DNA of 64,000 bases, taken from Phaseolus vulgaris (taxonomy: Eukaryota; Streptophyta; Magnoliopsida; Fabales; Fabaceae). Under the pieces are notes generated by a model that was not told the origin of the DNA, did not search any database, and saw only the letters and a list, made by a program, of their open reading frames with translations. Shown here piece after piece: positions 24,536-37,618 of the stretch (the first letter of the stretch is position 1; every line of letters starts with the position of its first letter). A program made the translations under genes and the position numbers. Location of the stretch: positions 46,260,108 to 46,324,107 of the forward strand of contig NC_023749.2 of the NCBI RefSeq assembly GCF_000499845.2, read 5' to 3'.

Positions 24536-26408
24536 TTGCCCAATATAAATAATTTTTTATAATTTCTGTTTCTTAATTGTACGTCCTTCAGAACACGCAT
24601 AGTTATAACATATAAAATTGTACTATTTGAATAAATGTGTTCAAATATAAAAATAATATTATCTCTAAATTTTGTAACTATAAATATGTGGATGTATTGT
24701 TATATTTTTAATATACTACATTAATTTGTATATAATTCAAAGTTATTTTTATAAATATAGATTAAAAAAATAGACAAAAAAAAAGGTATAAGGGTGAACA
24801 AAAATTTTTAAACACCATCGTTGAAATAATTTTTTTTTCTTGAAATACTTATTTGAAAATACCTTTTAAAGCATTTTCGTTCAACATAATTATTATATGT
24901 ACATTTATACACTATATTAATAAAATAAATGATAGGAAAATAATATAAAAATAAGATCAAATTAACATAAGATAACAATTCTACCAATTTTACGGAATAA
25001 ACTATAACATCCTTCTTTTAACATTTAAATACACCATCCTTTTGTTTAACATTTAAAGTACACCTAAAAACCAATCAAATATTTTTTAAGTCTTATATTT
25101 ATGTTTTAAAAGAACAGTAACATCTATAGATAATTAGTTTGAATTTAAAAAAAAAAATCAAATTAATGAAAGATGTTAATTATTTTCTTAGCACCAAACA
25201 ACAACAGAAAAAAACATGTTTTAACTATTCATGAGTTGTTGTTTCTTAATTGTACGTGGTTGAACTTCAGAAACGCACATGATATGCATAAAATAGTACT
25301 ATTTGAATAAATGTTTTAAGTATATAAATAGTATTATATTTAAATTTGTAATTATAAATATTTTGGTATAAATGCTCATCGATAAAACGTGTACCTCTCG
25401 AACAAGGATTACAGAGCTTGAACCAGCAGGAAAGGCTTGCCGACACATTAATTGTAATAAAGGGTGTGGTTGAGAACAAGGACACTCATTGAAGAAAGAT
25501 AAATTTTTTTACAATGCAGTAAAAAACATGCTTTTATAATAATATTTTTAATTAAAAAATATATATTAATCTATTGAAGTATTAAATGTATTCTATAATA
25601 ATATTTTGCATCAACAATTAGTTTAAATATTATAAATATTATGGTGTTTTAATTGTCATTCTAATATTTTTAATTTATAAAAAATCAAACTAACTAAAAC
25701 TCATCTCTATAAATTCCTGTGTAAATTAAAACTAATAAGTTCAAAATTCAATAATAAACATAGAAATAGGATCCGAGTACTTAACAGATATTAGTTTACT
25801 TCTTTGGTTATCCGAATCGGAATGTCGTCTTTGGTGATTCGAAGAAGATATTCAAATAAGATATTAGACAAAAGACAACTTCATTCAATTATTTTTCATT
25901 AACGAAATCTTTCGTTTATATTGTGTTTGTATATATGGATATATTGTTCTCGAAGACAAATCTACAAAATATTATGTGTTTAGACTGAGAGGCTGATGCA
26001 AATATAAAAGAAAGAAAAGCGATAAGGAAATATTAAAAATAAATGTAAGATGAAAATAATGTAAATTTAGTTATTTTCTAATTTTATCCAAAAAAAAAAT
26101 TGTACATGCTCCAAAAAGTATTAAGTATATTTATAATAAAAATAAAAATATTATATATATATATATTAATAATAAAATAAAAAATATTATATACATTAAT
26201 AAAATAACAGAAAAAACAATTAATTATATAATAATCGATTATACATTACATATAATCAATTATATGTTATTAGTTTAAAATATATAAATAATTATTTTAT
26301 ATAAATAATATGATTGATGTATTTACTAAACATAATACAATAGCTAAATTTAATAATTAAAATATAAATTTATTAAATGTCTAATTTTTCAAACTTTAAT
26401 TATCAACG
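24536..26408. other. AT-rich DNA shared with unit B; small exon-like island
   Basis: Matches 43270-44620. The only GC-richer part is 25379-25495, paired with about 44120-44235. On the plus strand it can be read as 'RVPLEQGLQSLNQQERLADT' and 'VVENKD', which looks like coding sequence, but I do not recognise the family. In both copies the frame ends in a stop within 40 codons. The rest holds nothing I recognise. Confidence 0.4.
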
Positions 26409-29400
26409 TTACAAGTAAATATGAATTTTGTAAGAGTTTGATTGAGCAAAATTCACATTGTAGATTCTATATTATTTATTGAAACTCCTTTGCATGTTGC
26501 TGCACCTGCAAAGCATGTTGAATTTGCTCTAGAACACGACCTGTTATTTAGATGGTTCTAGACAAATAAAGTTGCAAACTATTCTGAACCAGAGAGACGT
26601 GGATAACAGCACCATTTTACACGTTGCAGTAAAAGAAAATGACACAATAGTACATCTCTATCTCTCTATGAAATTTAGTATTGTGAGTATAAAGAAAAAG
26701 TAACAACTTAAAAAGTCACGAGATAAGAGATAGATGAAGAGAGTTAAGTATAATTGTATAAACAATCTTCCAGTGATTCAATCTTTTATAAACTACGGAA
26801 GTCATTCTCTTTTTTAAGAAAATTAACTACTATATTATACTTAAACAAGAAAACTTACTTATATTACTTAAACATTATATCAATTAAAAATTATTTAATA
26901 ATAATTGTCTGAATTAGAAAAACTAAAAAAAAAGTTTGGTAGATGAAGTTTAAGTGTTTTAAATTTCTCGTTTGAAAAGACCTACTAGCATTTGTTGAAA
27001 ACTTAAAAGGTTTTATAATTAGATTGCAGTCAATTCATTGGAAGCTTGTTGTGAACAATATTTTATGTATTATGGAGGAGAGGACAGATATAAATGCTGC
27101 AAATTTGATGGGTCAAAGGACATTTGATATAATAAACAATTAAGAAATTAAAAAAAAATGGTGAATACTAAAAGAGTTAATGCTTTGTTTGTATTAAAGA
27201 GTGGAAATGAGGGAGTGGATTTGAGATGATTTGAAGAGAAAGTGTAAAAAAAGTTAGAGTGTTTGGATTAATGTAAATAGAGTGCAAAGTGTAAAGAAAG
27301 TTTATGAAAGTTTGTGAGTGATGTGATTGGTGTGATTGAAATTGTATTTTTTTTAATTGATAAAAATGTAACTTTACATATTTGCCCTTACATTTAAAAA
27401 TTATTCAAAAATTAATTTTATTTATTTATTTATAAATTATAATTATTTTTAATTAAAATATTATTTAAATATTTATAATTATAAATATTTGATAAAAAAA
27501 TATTTTTTATATTAAATAACATTATAATTTTTATCTTTACTTTTTTTTAATTAATATAATTATTATATAAATTTATTTTTTAATTATTAAAAAAAATATT
27601 TATTTTTACTATTATTTATATTTATAACTTATTATATATAATATGATTAATTATTATTTTTTTTAAATGTTTATATTTTTATATTTAAATTATAATTATA
27701 TTTTAAATAAAAAATAATAATTTAAGTTTAAAGTAAAAGGGGTACAAAAGTAAATTATAATTAATTAATTAAAAATATATGTATATATACCACTTTCTTC
27801 GCAAAGTTGCAAAGAAAGTTTTGCATGAAAAACTTTTTTGGATTTGTGTGCTTTTTTGTTGTTATTAGGTGGCTTTCAGCTCTTTTCATTGTGAATAGTG
27901 TTTGAACGTCTTTCTCTGCACAAATACAAACCGAGCCTAATGTTTTGTTTGGATTAAAGAGTGGAAATGAGGGAGTGGATTTGAGATGATTTGAAGAGAA
28001 AGTGTAAAGAAAGTTAGGGTGTTTGGATTAAGGTAAATAGAGTGAAAAGTGTGAAGAAAGTTTATGAAAGTTTGTGAGTGATGTGATTGGTGTGATTGAA
28101 ATTGTATTTTTTTTAATTGATAAAAATGTAACTTTACATATTTGCCCTTACATTTAAAAATTATTCAAAAATTAATTTTATTTATTTATTTATAAATTAT
28201 AATTATTTTTAATTAAAATATTATTTAAATATTTATAATTATAAATATTTGATAAAAAAATATTTTTTATATTAAATAACATTATAATTTTTATCTTTAC
28301 TTTTTTTTAATTAATATAATTATTATATAAATTTATTTTTTAATTATTAAAAAAATATATTTATTTTTACTATTATTTATATTTATAACTTATTATATAT
28401 AATATGATTAATTATTATTTTTTTTAAATGTTTATATTTTTATATTTAAATTATAATTATATTTTAAATAAAAAATAATAATTTAAGTTTAAAGTAAAAG
28501 GGGTAAAAAAAGTAAATTAGAATTAATTAATTAAAAATATATGTATATATACCACTTTCTTCGCAAAGTTGCGAAGAAAGTTTTGCATGAAAAACTTTTT
28601 TGGATTTGTGTGCTTTTTTGTTGTTATTAGGTGGCTTTCAGCTCTTTTCATTGTGAATAGTGTTTGAACGTCTTTCTCTGCACAAATACAAACCGAGCCT
28701 AATGTTTTGTTTGGATTAAAGAGTGGAAATGAGGGAGTGGATTTGAGATGATTTGAAGAGAAAGTGTAAAGAAAGTTAGGGTGTTTGGATTAAGGTAAAT
28801 AGAGTGAAAAGTGTGAAGAAAGTTTATGAAAGTTTGTGAGTGATGTGATTGGTGTGATTGAAATTGTATTTTTTTTAATTGATAAAAATGTAACTTTACA
28901 TATTTGCCCTTACATTTAAAAATTATTCAAAAATTAATTTTATTTATTTATTTATAAATTATAATTATTTTTAATTAAAATATTATTTAAATATTTATAA
29001 TTATAAATATTTGATAAAAAAATATTTTTTATATTAAATAACATTATAATTTTTATCTTTACTTTTTTTTAATTAATATAATTATTATATAAATTTATTT
29101 TTTAATTATTAAAAAAATATATTTATTTTTACTATTATTTATATTTATAACTTATTATATATAATATGATTAATTATTATTTTTTTTAAATGTTTATATT
29201 TTTATATTTAAATTATAATTATATTTTAAATAAAAAATAATAATTTAAGTTTAAAGTAAAAGGGGTAAAAAAAGTAAATTAAAATTAATTAATTAAAAAT
29301 ATATGTATATATACCACTTTCTTCGCAAAGTTGCGAAGAAAGTTTTGCATGAAAAACTTTTTTGGATTTGTGTGCTTTTTTGTTGTTATTAGGTGGCTTT

Positions 29401-32010
29401 CAACTCTTTTCATTGTGAGTAGTGTTTGAACGTCTTTCTCTGCACAAATACAAACCGAGCCTAATGTTTTGTTTGGATTAAAGAGTGGAAATGAGGGGGT
29501 GGATTTGAGATGATTTGAAGAGAAAGTGTAAAGAAAGTTAGGGTGTTTGGATTAAGGTAAATAGAGTGAAAAGTGTGAAGAAAGTTTATGAAAGTTTGTG
29601 AGTGATGTGATGGGTGTGATTGAAATTGTATTTTTTTTTAATTGATAAAAATGTAACTTTACATATTTGCCCTTACATTTAAAAATTATTCAAAAATTAA
29701 TTTTATTTATTTATTTATAAATTATAATTATTTTTAATTAAAATATTATTTAAATATTTATAATTATAAATATTTGATAAAAAAATATTTTTATATTAAA
29801 TAACATTATAATTTTTATCTTTACTTTTTTCAATTAATATAATTATTATATAAATTTATTTTTTAATTATTAAAAAAATATATTTATTTTTACTATTATT
29901 TATATTTATAACTTATTATATATAAAATGATTAATTATTATTTTTTTATAATGTTTATATTTTTATATTTAAATTAGAAATAAAAAATAATAATTTAAGT
30001 TTAAAATAAATGGGGTATAAAAGTAAATTAGAATTAATTAATTAAAAATATACGTATATATACCACTTTCTTCGCAAAGTTGTCAAGAAAGTTTTGCATG
30101 AAAAACTTTTTTAGAGTTGTGTGCTTTTTTGTTGTTATTAGGTGGCTTTCAACTCTTTTCACTGTGAATAGTGTTTGAACTCCTTTCTCTGCACATATTC
30201 AAAGAGAGCCTAACGTTGTGTTTGTTTCGGGGCTTTTACTGTTACTGAAGAAAGAAATGCGGGACAAATTGTGTTTGTTTCTATTAATTTAAGTTGATTT
30301 AAGGGCGTGGAAAGGCGCTGTATTTGTAAAAGAGTTTCCATTCATGTAGGCAAAGATTATAAAAAAAAAGCCACGTAAGCATGACCAATTTTCGTTTTTG
30401 TCCTTAACAAAAAGACAAAGTGCAAGTCAATATTTTCATAATTTATCAATGAATTATTTTTTAACTTTTAAAATATAACAATTTTTTAAAGATAAATTTA
30501 TATAATAATAATATAAATGTATTTATATAATAATAGTAAAATAAAATAAATTAGTAATATGAATATAAATGTATTTAAAATTTAAAATAGGAATAATATA
30601 TAAAAAAGTAATAAAATCATAAATAATACTACTAACTAAAATAAATTTTTAAAATAACAATAATAATAATAATAAATTATAAATAATAATAATTAAAATA
30701 AATTTATTAAATAATATTATTAACAATAATAAATATTAATTTTAATTTTGATTTGATTTTATGAAAAATATTTTTTATGTGTATTTGTAAAATTTAAATT
30801 AATTAAAATTTACACAAAAATATCTCATACTTTATTATTTAAATATTTTTTTAAAGAAAGAGTAAATTTGTAAATTTATATTTTATACATTTAAAAAACA
30901 TAAAAAATTTCTTACAACCATCCCATCACTCACAAATCCCAAAAAACTTTCCTCACAAATCCACTCTATCATACATTAATTCAAACAATCTCACTTTCTT
31001 TACACTTTCCTCTCAAATCATTCCAAATTCACTCTCTCAAATCCTCTCCTCAATCCAAACACACTCTTAAGGTTCGTTTGTTTTTTAGCGGAGAAAGGCA
31101 AAGTTGTACTGTTCACAGAGAAAATGCGAAAATCAAGTAATAAAATATATTAAAACACGAAAATCGAAAAAGTTTTTACCCTCTAAACTTTCTTTGCAAA
31201 TTTGCGAAGAAAGTTCTATATATTCATATTTCTTTAATTAATTAATTGTAAATTACTTTTCTGTCCTTTTTATTTTAAACTCAAGTTATTTTATTTTTAT
31301 TTAAGTAGAATTATAATTTAAATATAAAAAATATAACTAAAATTTAAAAAATATTATTATAAAATAACATAATTAATTATATTATATATAATAAATTATA
31401 AATATAAATAATAATAATAAATATATTTTTAAGAATAAAGAAATAAATTTATATAAAAATTATTAATTACAAAAGTTAAAGATAAAAATAATTTTATTTA
31501 ATATAAAAATGAGCTTTTATTAAATATTTATAATTATAAATATTTTAATAATATTTTAATTAAAATAAATATAATTTATAAATAAATAAATTAAATTAAA
31601 TTATTTTTTTAACAATTTTTAAATATAAGGACAAATATGTAAAGTTACATTTTTATTAATTAAAAAAAAATACAATTTCAATCACACCCATCATATCATT
31701 CACAAACTTTCATAAACTTTCTTCACACTTTTCCCTCACTTTACCTTAATCCAAACACCTTAACTTTCTTTACATTTTCTCTTCAAATCATCTCAAATCC
31801 ACTCATTCATTTCCACTTTCTAATCCAAACAAAGCATAAGTGTGGTAAGAAATCAAATTGTTCATTACATCAATGTCAATGCACGAGTGGATAATTTGAA
31901 AAACTGGTATGAGAGAGAACATGTCGAATGAGTTACGGAACACGTACGTACGTGACCACTCTTATAGCAACACCAACCTATCAAACAATACTTAATACTC
32001 CTGGTAGATT
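26409..32010 (+). pseudogene. Ankyrin-PGG gene, degenerate copy A
   Basis: Pieces match the better-preserved gene of unit B: 'SLIEQNSH' near 26435, 'TPLHVAAPAKHVEFAL' near 26487, 'QRDVDNSTILHVAVKENDT' near 26595, 'DINAANLMGQRTFDIINN' near 27090, and a PGG-domain relic 'ATPTYQTILNTPGRLL' near 31970. An internal deletion joins 'ttgaatttgct' to 'ctagaacac', removing most ankyrin repeats. The intron donor after 'NDT' has changed. The last exon is split by the MITE array at 27181-31836. Clearly non-functional. Confidence 0.75.
27181..31836. repeat. Array of six Tourist-like MITEs, each bordered by TAA
   Basis: Units are 27181-27937, 27941-28699, 28703-29461 and 29465-30210 (same orientation, nearly identical), then 30214-31067 and 31071-31836 (related, opposite orientation). 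A TAA lies at every boundary: 27178, 27938, 28700, 29462, 30211, 31068 and 31837. Direct units begin TG(C/T)TTTGTTTG(G/T)ATTAAAGA and end ACAAATACAAACCGAGCC; the array's outer ends are inverted copies (TGCTTTGTTTG ... CAAACAAAGCA). The TAA duplication and GC-rich tips point to PIF/Harbinger-derived Tourist-like MITEs. Each unit has a core of about 400 bp of almost pure A and T. No coding sequence is present. Confidence 0.8.
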
Positions 32011-32157
32011 GTTGGGACTAATAACAATCAAGGTCATGAGGCATCAGATTCATCGAAATATGAAAGAAAATCAGTGATGTCACACTCAATTTTTTTATTT
32101 TGACCTTTTCGATCATAAATATGTGTAACATCTATTCTCACAATTATGTTTCTCTTT

Positions 32158-32158
<1 letters not shown>

Positions 32159-32188
<30 letters not shown>

Positions 32189-32218
32189 TTATATTTATAT
32201 TTATATTTATATTTATAT
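32159..32218. repeat. AT and TTTATA microsatellite
   Basis: About eight AT dinucleotides are followed by seven TTTATA hexamers. It lies in the 3' flank of the ankyrin pseudogene and is likely length-polymorphic. Confidence 0.9.
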
Positions 32219-33000
32219 GATGTATGTACATATATAAAAAAAAAGTTTTTTTACCATCATTTTTCTTTTTTACTAAAATGAAACTATTTTTAAAAAAAAT
32301 TCAAATTTAAAGATGTCGGTAACACAAATAATTTATTCCCAATAATTCAATTTTTTATTTTTATTTTATATCTTATAATGAATCTTACTAATTTATCTAG
32401 TTATAATAAATCTCTTTTTACATTTAAGTGTTCTATAAAATCATGATTGCTCGAGGTATTTGTTTTTCAAATACACAACAATAATTCTCTATTTATTTTT
32501 CAAATGCAATAACAATTCACAATTATCTATTTATTTTTAAATATAATAACATTTTTCTTCATATTTTTTATTAATCAAACAACCAAATTAATATATTATA
32601 TTATCGTCAATCATGATCAATGCATGTTTACCAACTTTTTATCCCTAAGAACTAACACCTTTAACAATTTTAGATATTACATAACTTTCTACTCAATTTT
32701 AATTAATTGGTATTTAAATAATTCATAATATATGTTTATTTAAAACAATAATATTTTAAAAAATAAAAAAATTAACATAAGTCTTGCCAAGTTGACACAA
32801 CTTCAAGTTGACGTGGTCAAAATCGTGCAATGTTAGGACGAATTCCCCAAATCTGAAATTTTTAAAAAACCGACCTATTTGGTAAAAAAAAACGAAAAGA
32901 AAACCTAATGGTGGTCATTAAACCTAAAAAAATTAAAAAAATTATCAATTTTTCTTTCTCCTATTATGTGTATTCTATTTTTGTTTTCTCTTTCAGCGTT
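32219..33000. other. AT-rich DNA; end of unit A
   Basis: Around 32589-32730 the sequence matches the 3' flank of the unit-B ankyrin gene (50560-50750), for example 'atgatcaatgcatgtttacc' against 'atgatggatgcatggttacc'. The remainder shows no gene. Confidence 0.5.
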
Positions 33001-33084
33001 TTTTTGTCAAGTTGTCCAGTAAATTTTAAGATTATGGAAGTTATCACATAATCTTAAAAATGGCTACATGAGAACACTACAACC

Positions 33085-33780
33085 TAATGGATCTAACTAT
33101 TCATATTCTTGGAGTGAGTAATGAAGCGTACCTTATTGTCAAATAATTAGTTTAAGTTCTTGAATGGAGAGATTTCAAAACCTTTATGTGGTGATGATTT
33201 CACGAAGTTTGGGAGAGATGCAATGTTATGATTATTTCTTAGATCACACGTATGCTTACCACACAAATTGCTCAAAGTACAATTTATAATGTGAATGATC
33301 TATGAGATGAAATTAAGGAAAGGTTTTCGAAAAGCAACCACTTTTGTATCTCATCTTCTTCAAAAGATGAACTCGATCAAGCAGGGAGAAAGAACCATTA
33401 CAATTTATTTTATGGATTCTAAGATTACGAGGGAAAAATTAGATTCTTTATATCCTCTGCAACATATGAAATGTCAGATGCAATTACAATCTTCTTAAAA
33501 TCATTGTCGATTACAGAGAATTTGAATGTGTCATGTGCTTTCTTAAAGGGTTTATACATCATGGTGAAAACTCAAATTTTGCTTATGGAACTACTTTCGA
33601 GTATTAATCGTGTCTTTTCTTTAGTTCTTCGATAAGAAAGGTAGTTGAACGAGATGCTAGTATTGAAACCAAGGTTTTGATCAATAATGATGGTCAACAA
33701 AACCAAAGAATGAGTAATAAGAAATGTAAGTGTGGCTTATTGATGGAGAAATTTCGAAGAGGAAAAATAACTATAACAAA
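33085..33780 (+). pseudogene. Copia gag fragment, degenerate
   Basis: Readable pieces in shifting frames are 'AQSIIYNVNDL', 'DEIKERFSKSNHFCISHLLQ', 'MNSIKQGERTITIYFMDSK', 'FLKGLYIMVKTQILLMELL' and 'SSINRVFSLVL'. They follow the order of plant copia Gag proteins that precede a paired CCHC pol of the kind found at 45804-48941. Stops and shifts are frequent and there is no pol here. It ends abruptly at 33780 where unit B begins, so it sits at the duplication junction. Confidence 0.65.
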
Positions 33781-34416
33781 GAGGTCTGTAGGTGGTTTGT
33801 TGCTGTGACAAACTACTTCATTACACCTTTGTCCACATCTTGTGTTCTCGAGGTGTTCTCGAGGAAGTAATATTTTTCAAGTGTTGCATGAAGATATTTT
33901 GATAATATGGGCCATAATATTATAATGATTAAGTGACCACATTATATCATGCAACACATGATGAAATGTTGGGATAACAACGTGCCTCTACCCTATGCAC
34001 TCTGGTGACATGAATCCTGACTGCCTCTGAAGTGGATTTATCCATCGATTTAGCTATCAAACTAAGATGGTCCCATTATTTTGGGAAAATAATTAAGAAG
34101 TTAAATATTCATCACATACATGGTGTGTGTCAATATGGGACGAATCAACACGACAATGACAAAGATGATGAAGATGACGCTGACTCAGCCATTTCAGAGG
34201 ATGATGTTCATGGTAGTGCGCCCCAGACCCTAGTTCAGGATCACTCTACAATGTCACCACAAAATTTGAGTGGAATTCATGCGTTGGAAGAATCCATCTA
34301 AGCTATTAACCTAAACATCAACACACGTTTGGACAACATGAATACACGTTTCGACAGGGTTCATGACCAGATTGACAACATACAACAACAACTTTATGAC
34401 TTCCAAATACTTTGAA
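33781..34416 (+). pseudogene. Putative plant transposon protein, C-terminal remnant (copy B)
   Basis: Matches copy A (1876-2510). It starts at 'RSVGGLLL'-equivalent sequence with a small indel. 34032-34301 is open, with 'MDLSIDLAIKLRWSHYFGK', the acidic stretch 'DEDDADSAISEDDVHG' and 'MSPQNLSGIHALEESI'. The coiled-coil tail follows after a stop and reads 'NMNTRFDRVHDQIDNIQQQL'. The 5' half is missing at the duplication boundary. Not functional. Confidence 0.6.
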
Positions 34417-34666
34417 TTAAAAAGCACCTTATGACTTTTTTTTTTGCATATAGAAAGCACTATATGCACAAAAATATTCTAAAGATAATATTTGAAAAAA
34501 AAATTAAAAAATAACTGATAAAACAGGACAAGAAAATAATCTTTATTTTAATAAATAGTCTATCTGGTACAAAGGAAAAGACAACTGAATCTTATAACGA
34601 AAAGGAAAAATCTAATAAGAATTTCTGCAATATAACTTCCTCAATCCGGTTTGAACGACACCACAG

Positions 34667-34877
34667 AGCCATTGTACAGTCTGCGAAACCAAAACTCTTC
34701 ATTATGGGAACGCAAGACGTATTCACAAGCGTAAAGCAGCTGAGAAATAAGCTTAATTCTGCAGCAGGACGAGTTGAAACACATCTAGTCGATGGTGTAG
34801 GCCACTTCCAAATGGAAGGGCCTCGTTATGGCGCTGTAATGGTGGATCTCATCATTAATTTTATCGCATCACTGTAA
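34667..34877 (+). pseudogene. Alpha/beta-hydrolase last exon
   Basis: After a splice acceptor 'gacaccacag' (ending 34666) the reading frame gives 'AIVQSAKPKLFIMGTQDVFT', 'SVKQLRNKLNSAAGRVETHL' and 'VGHFQMEGPRYGAVM', finishing 'INFIASL' and TAA at 34877. The GTQD turn and the GHF block look like the acid and His region at the C terminus of alpha/beta-hydrolase-fold enzymes. The N-terminal exons with the nucleophile are not in the window, so it is an orphan exon. The exact family is uncertain. Unit A has the intron but a copia element sits where the exon should start. Confidence 0.6.
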
Positions 34878-36119
34878 AGACGTATAAGTGATTGCTGACT
34901 GTGAATTGCATCTCTATGGGCTTAATTTGTGTACATAATCTGACTTGTTAAATCTGCATATTAAACTCATTAACTAAGAAAGTATTTATTTATTATAGTA
35001 GAACAATTTTCTAACTAGATACTATAAAATATTATTACACTAAACTATTTTGTCGAAATTATTGAATATTTTTTAAGAGGTATTTATAAACTCTGGGATT
35101 AATTAAGGCAGTGGTGACATTGGATTTATACTTTCGCCATTATATATTTGAGGCCAAATAACTTCAAAGACAAAATTTGGATTAAGCTGCTTGCATCTTT
35201 TCTTATCAATTTAAAGTCTTAAAACACATCTCTAATATAAGTTCTTTCATCTTCTGAAGAACGTGTCTCATTGAAGTTATCTAGGAGAATATTAAAAATC
35301 TCAGTGCTTTCACATTATAAAATATATTTTTACGTTATTTATTTTTTTTTTATGATATTACCTTCTCAATTAAATTATTTATATACATACATATATATAT
35401 ATAAACATATTTTAACTGCTTTTAAATTTAATTTTAACAATGTGATATAGTAGTGCTACACTTGACCTTTGTGAAAACAAACTTTTCTTATTTTCTATCT
35501 GCATCAACCCTTAACCGCTTTCGTATCATCCACCACTGGAAATTAATTCTGAATAGAGAAGTTGGTGTTCCTTCTGCTACTAATTGATGTCTCATTAAAT
35601 ACTAAATTGGCACATTTCTTATGATTTGCACATGGAAACAGGTTTTTCTAGTAAACTGGAGTGGGAACACAAATGGTGGGCAGCGGCATTTTTATGAAGG
35701 TAGGTCCAATGGAATCTCTGGTCGATTTAGCGGTAGATGTTGTAATTGATTTTATAATCGATTTTTTGTGATTAAAACTGTAGTAAATATTTTAGTTCTT
35801 AAATTATAAAAGTATTTTTTGGTAACCGGTGATTATATTTTTCGGTCACTCATTTAATTATTAATAGTGATCACATTTTTTATCACTAATTTCGATAACT
35901 GTTCAACAATTTTTTAGTAGTGAAGTTCTGCGAGACACATTACCAGAAATAATGATGGTAGAGTCCGCAAAAAAGTAACACAAAGAGCAAAAGAAAGAAG
36001 TTACATGGGGCTAGTGTGAGTTTAACATTTTAATAGAAATGAAAACTAATATTTTGGTGGTTATGCATTAGAGATAACCTCCAATTGGACACAAATTTAC
36101 AAGGTAGTGTTGTCTAAAC
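34878..36119. other. Non-coding DNA with a CACTA-like terminus
   Basis: 34878-35000 resembles a 3' UTR of the hydrolase exon. 35630-35920 matches unit A 6697-6895 and ends 'aattttttagtagtg', itself like a CACTA terminus. The point after 'caacaattt' (about 35917) is the empty site of the unit-A Pack-CACTA. 35950-36119 is specific to B with nothing recognised. Confidence 0.5.
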
Positions 36120-37479
36120 CACTACAAAAAACTTGTATGTGGTGGCGGTTATTTTCGTATATAGTGGCGTTTATAACTGTCACAATATATACATGTGTGG
36201 CAATACCTCGTACTGTCACAAATCTAGCCGTTACAAAGTATAATGTGGTGGTCAATTGCGAAGTGTTGTAGCAAACGTCATATAATACATGGTATAAAGT
36301 AGCGGTTTTAAGCATGTAATTTATGTTAATTATAAATTTCGTAATTTTGCAACTGGGTAAACCAATTTCAGTGTACATAACGACAGTTTTAAATGTCACT
36401 TAATACGGTATAGTGTGATGTTTATAATAATCATTACCACTGTCGTAATTCAAGTATTAAATATTTAATTTTATTTTTATAATTTTTAATAATTTATTCA
36501 ATTGTGTTTTATAATTTAGATTCATAATATAATTTAACTCCATATTATAATTAAATTCTAGTAACCAGTTAAATTTCATAACATAATTAAATCATATCAT
36601 AAACATAGTATGATTAAACTTCATAATAAATTAAAATTGATAAATATAATAATCAAAAGAGAACTTCATTCATTCATTGAGAGAATAAAGTAGATAATTT
36701 TAAAATAATCCAAACAACAAGTAAATTAAATTGTCAAAATATCAATTATTTCATATTTGAACATATTACAAGTGAAGTCCTAGTCCTATTTGTCTTGGTG
36801 CCTCCACTTATCCCATAATATTTTAGTTTGGTGATAGAGTACAACTTCCAACATCCCGTGCTTGAATAAATAAAAATATTTTTAAAGTTAATTTTCAATT
36901 TTTAAAAAATAAATGAAGCAAAATGTTGACAATTATAGCAAAATGTTTCGGCTTGCCTTCATTATAAACTACATGATGTGGTAACTCAAGAATAAAAAAA
37001 TAAAAAAAAAAGTTGAAGAAGCCTGAGGATAAAATATGAAATACATGCACAAGTTAAATTCTAAATTTTTGAAAGGTAAGCTCATAAAGTAAAATACATG
37101 CACTAAGTCATCCAGCTATTTAGAACAAAAGCTGATTTTTTTACGATAATGAATAATGATAGAGAAAATGTAAATTGGCCCACAATGCTTACAGCTTCTT
37201 GTCTCCTAATATTTCCAATTTTATTTTCTAGCTTTAAAAATTCATGATAGTTGAGATATTCAAATAATAAAAAGTAGGAATTGACATATTAGTTATAAGT
37301 GCTTACTTATGCATATTTATTTGAATTAACTAAACAATACATTCTGATAAAAGGCAAAAATCATAACTAACCACACAAAAAGGTTGTTCTTTATCGCAAT
37401 TTTGCGGGTGATTCGTCGTCAAGGTACCCACCATACACGGATACAAAGCAAAGATTGATGAAAGCTCTAATTGCTGGTA

Positions 37480-37618
37480 ACATTTGCTACTTGCAATGGT
37501 GGTGCTGAGATCATTGAGGATGGTATATCAGGATTTCGCATTGATCCTTATCACTCTGATCAAGCTTCAGAGCTATTGGTTGAATTCTTCCAGGTGGTCT
37601 TTAAAGAATTTATGAAAG
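37480..37618 (+). pseudogene. Sucrose synthase-like exon fragment
   Basis: The frame reads TFATCNGG, then [20 protein letters not shown] and [10 protein letters not shown], up to about 37593, with a possible extension to a donor at 37618. This is the GT-B glycosyltransferase segment of sucrose synthase near the nucleotide-sugar site, where the family has GGPAEII; the Pro is missing here. Sucrose-phosphate synthase is a less likely alternative. Only about 40 codons are present. It lies inside a CACTA element, so I call it a captured fragment. Confidence 0.7.

Larger units (their letters stand above)
1876..32730. repeat. Tandem segmental duplication, unit A
   Basis: Direct comparison shows collinear homology with 33781-50750. 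The matching segments are 1876-2510 with 33781-34416; 3340-3557 with 34470-34666; 6697-6895 with 35630-35920; 12135-13350 with 39415-40604; 14967-16403 with 40609-42050; 23711-26400 with 42051-44620; and the ankyrin pseudogene and its 3' flank (26409-32730) with 44699-50750. Insertions specific to A account for its larger size. Boundaries are approximate because both copies have decayed. Confidence 0.75.

Noticed and set aside
27181..30210. Centromeric or other satellite array
   Set aside because: Only four direct copies, with TAA at each border and MITE-type ends; inverted relatives follow. An array of MITEs explains it better.
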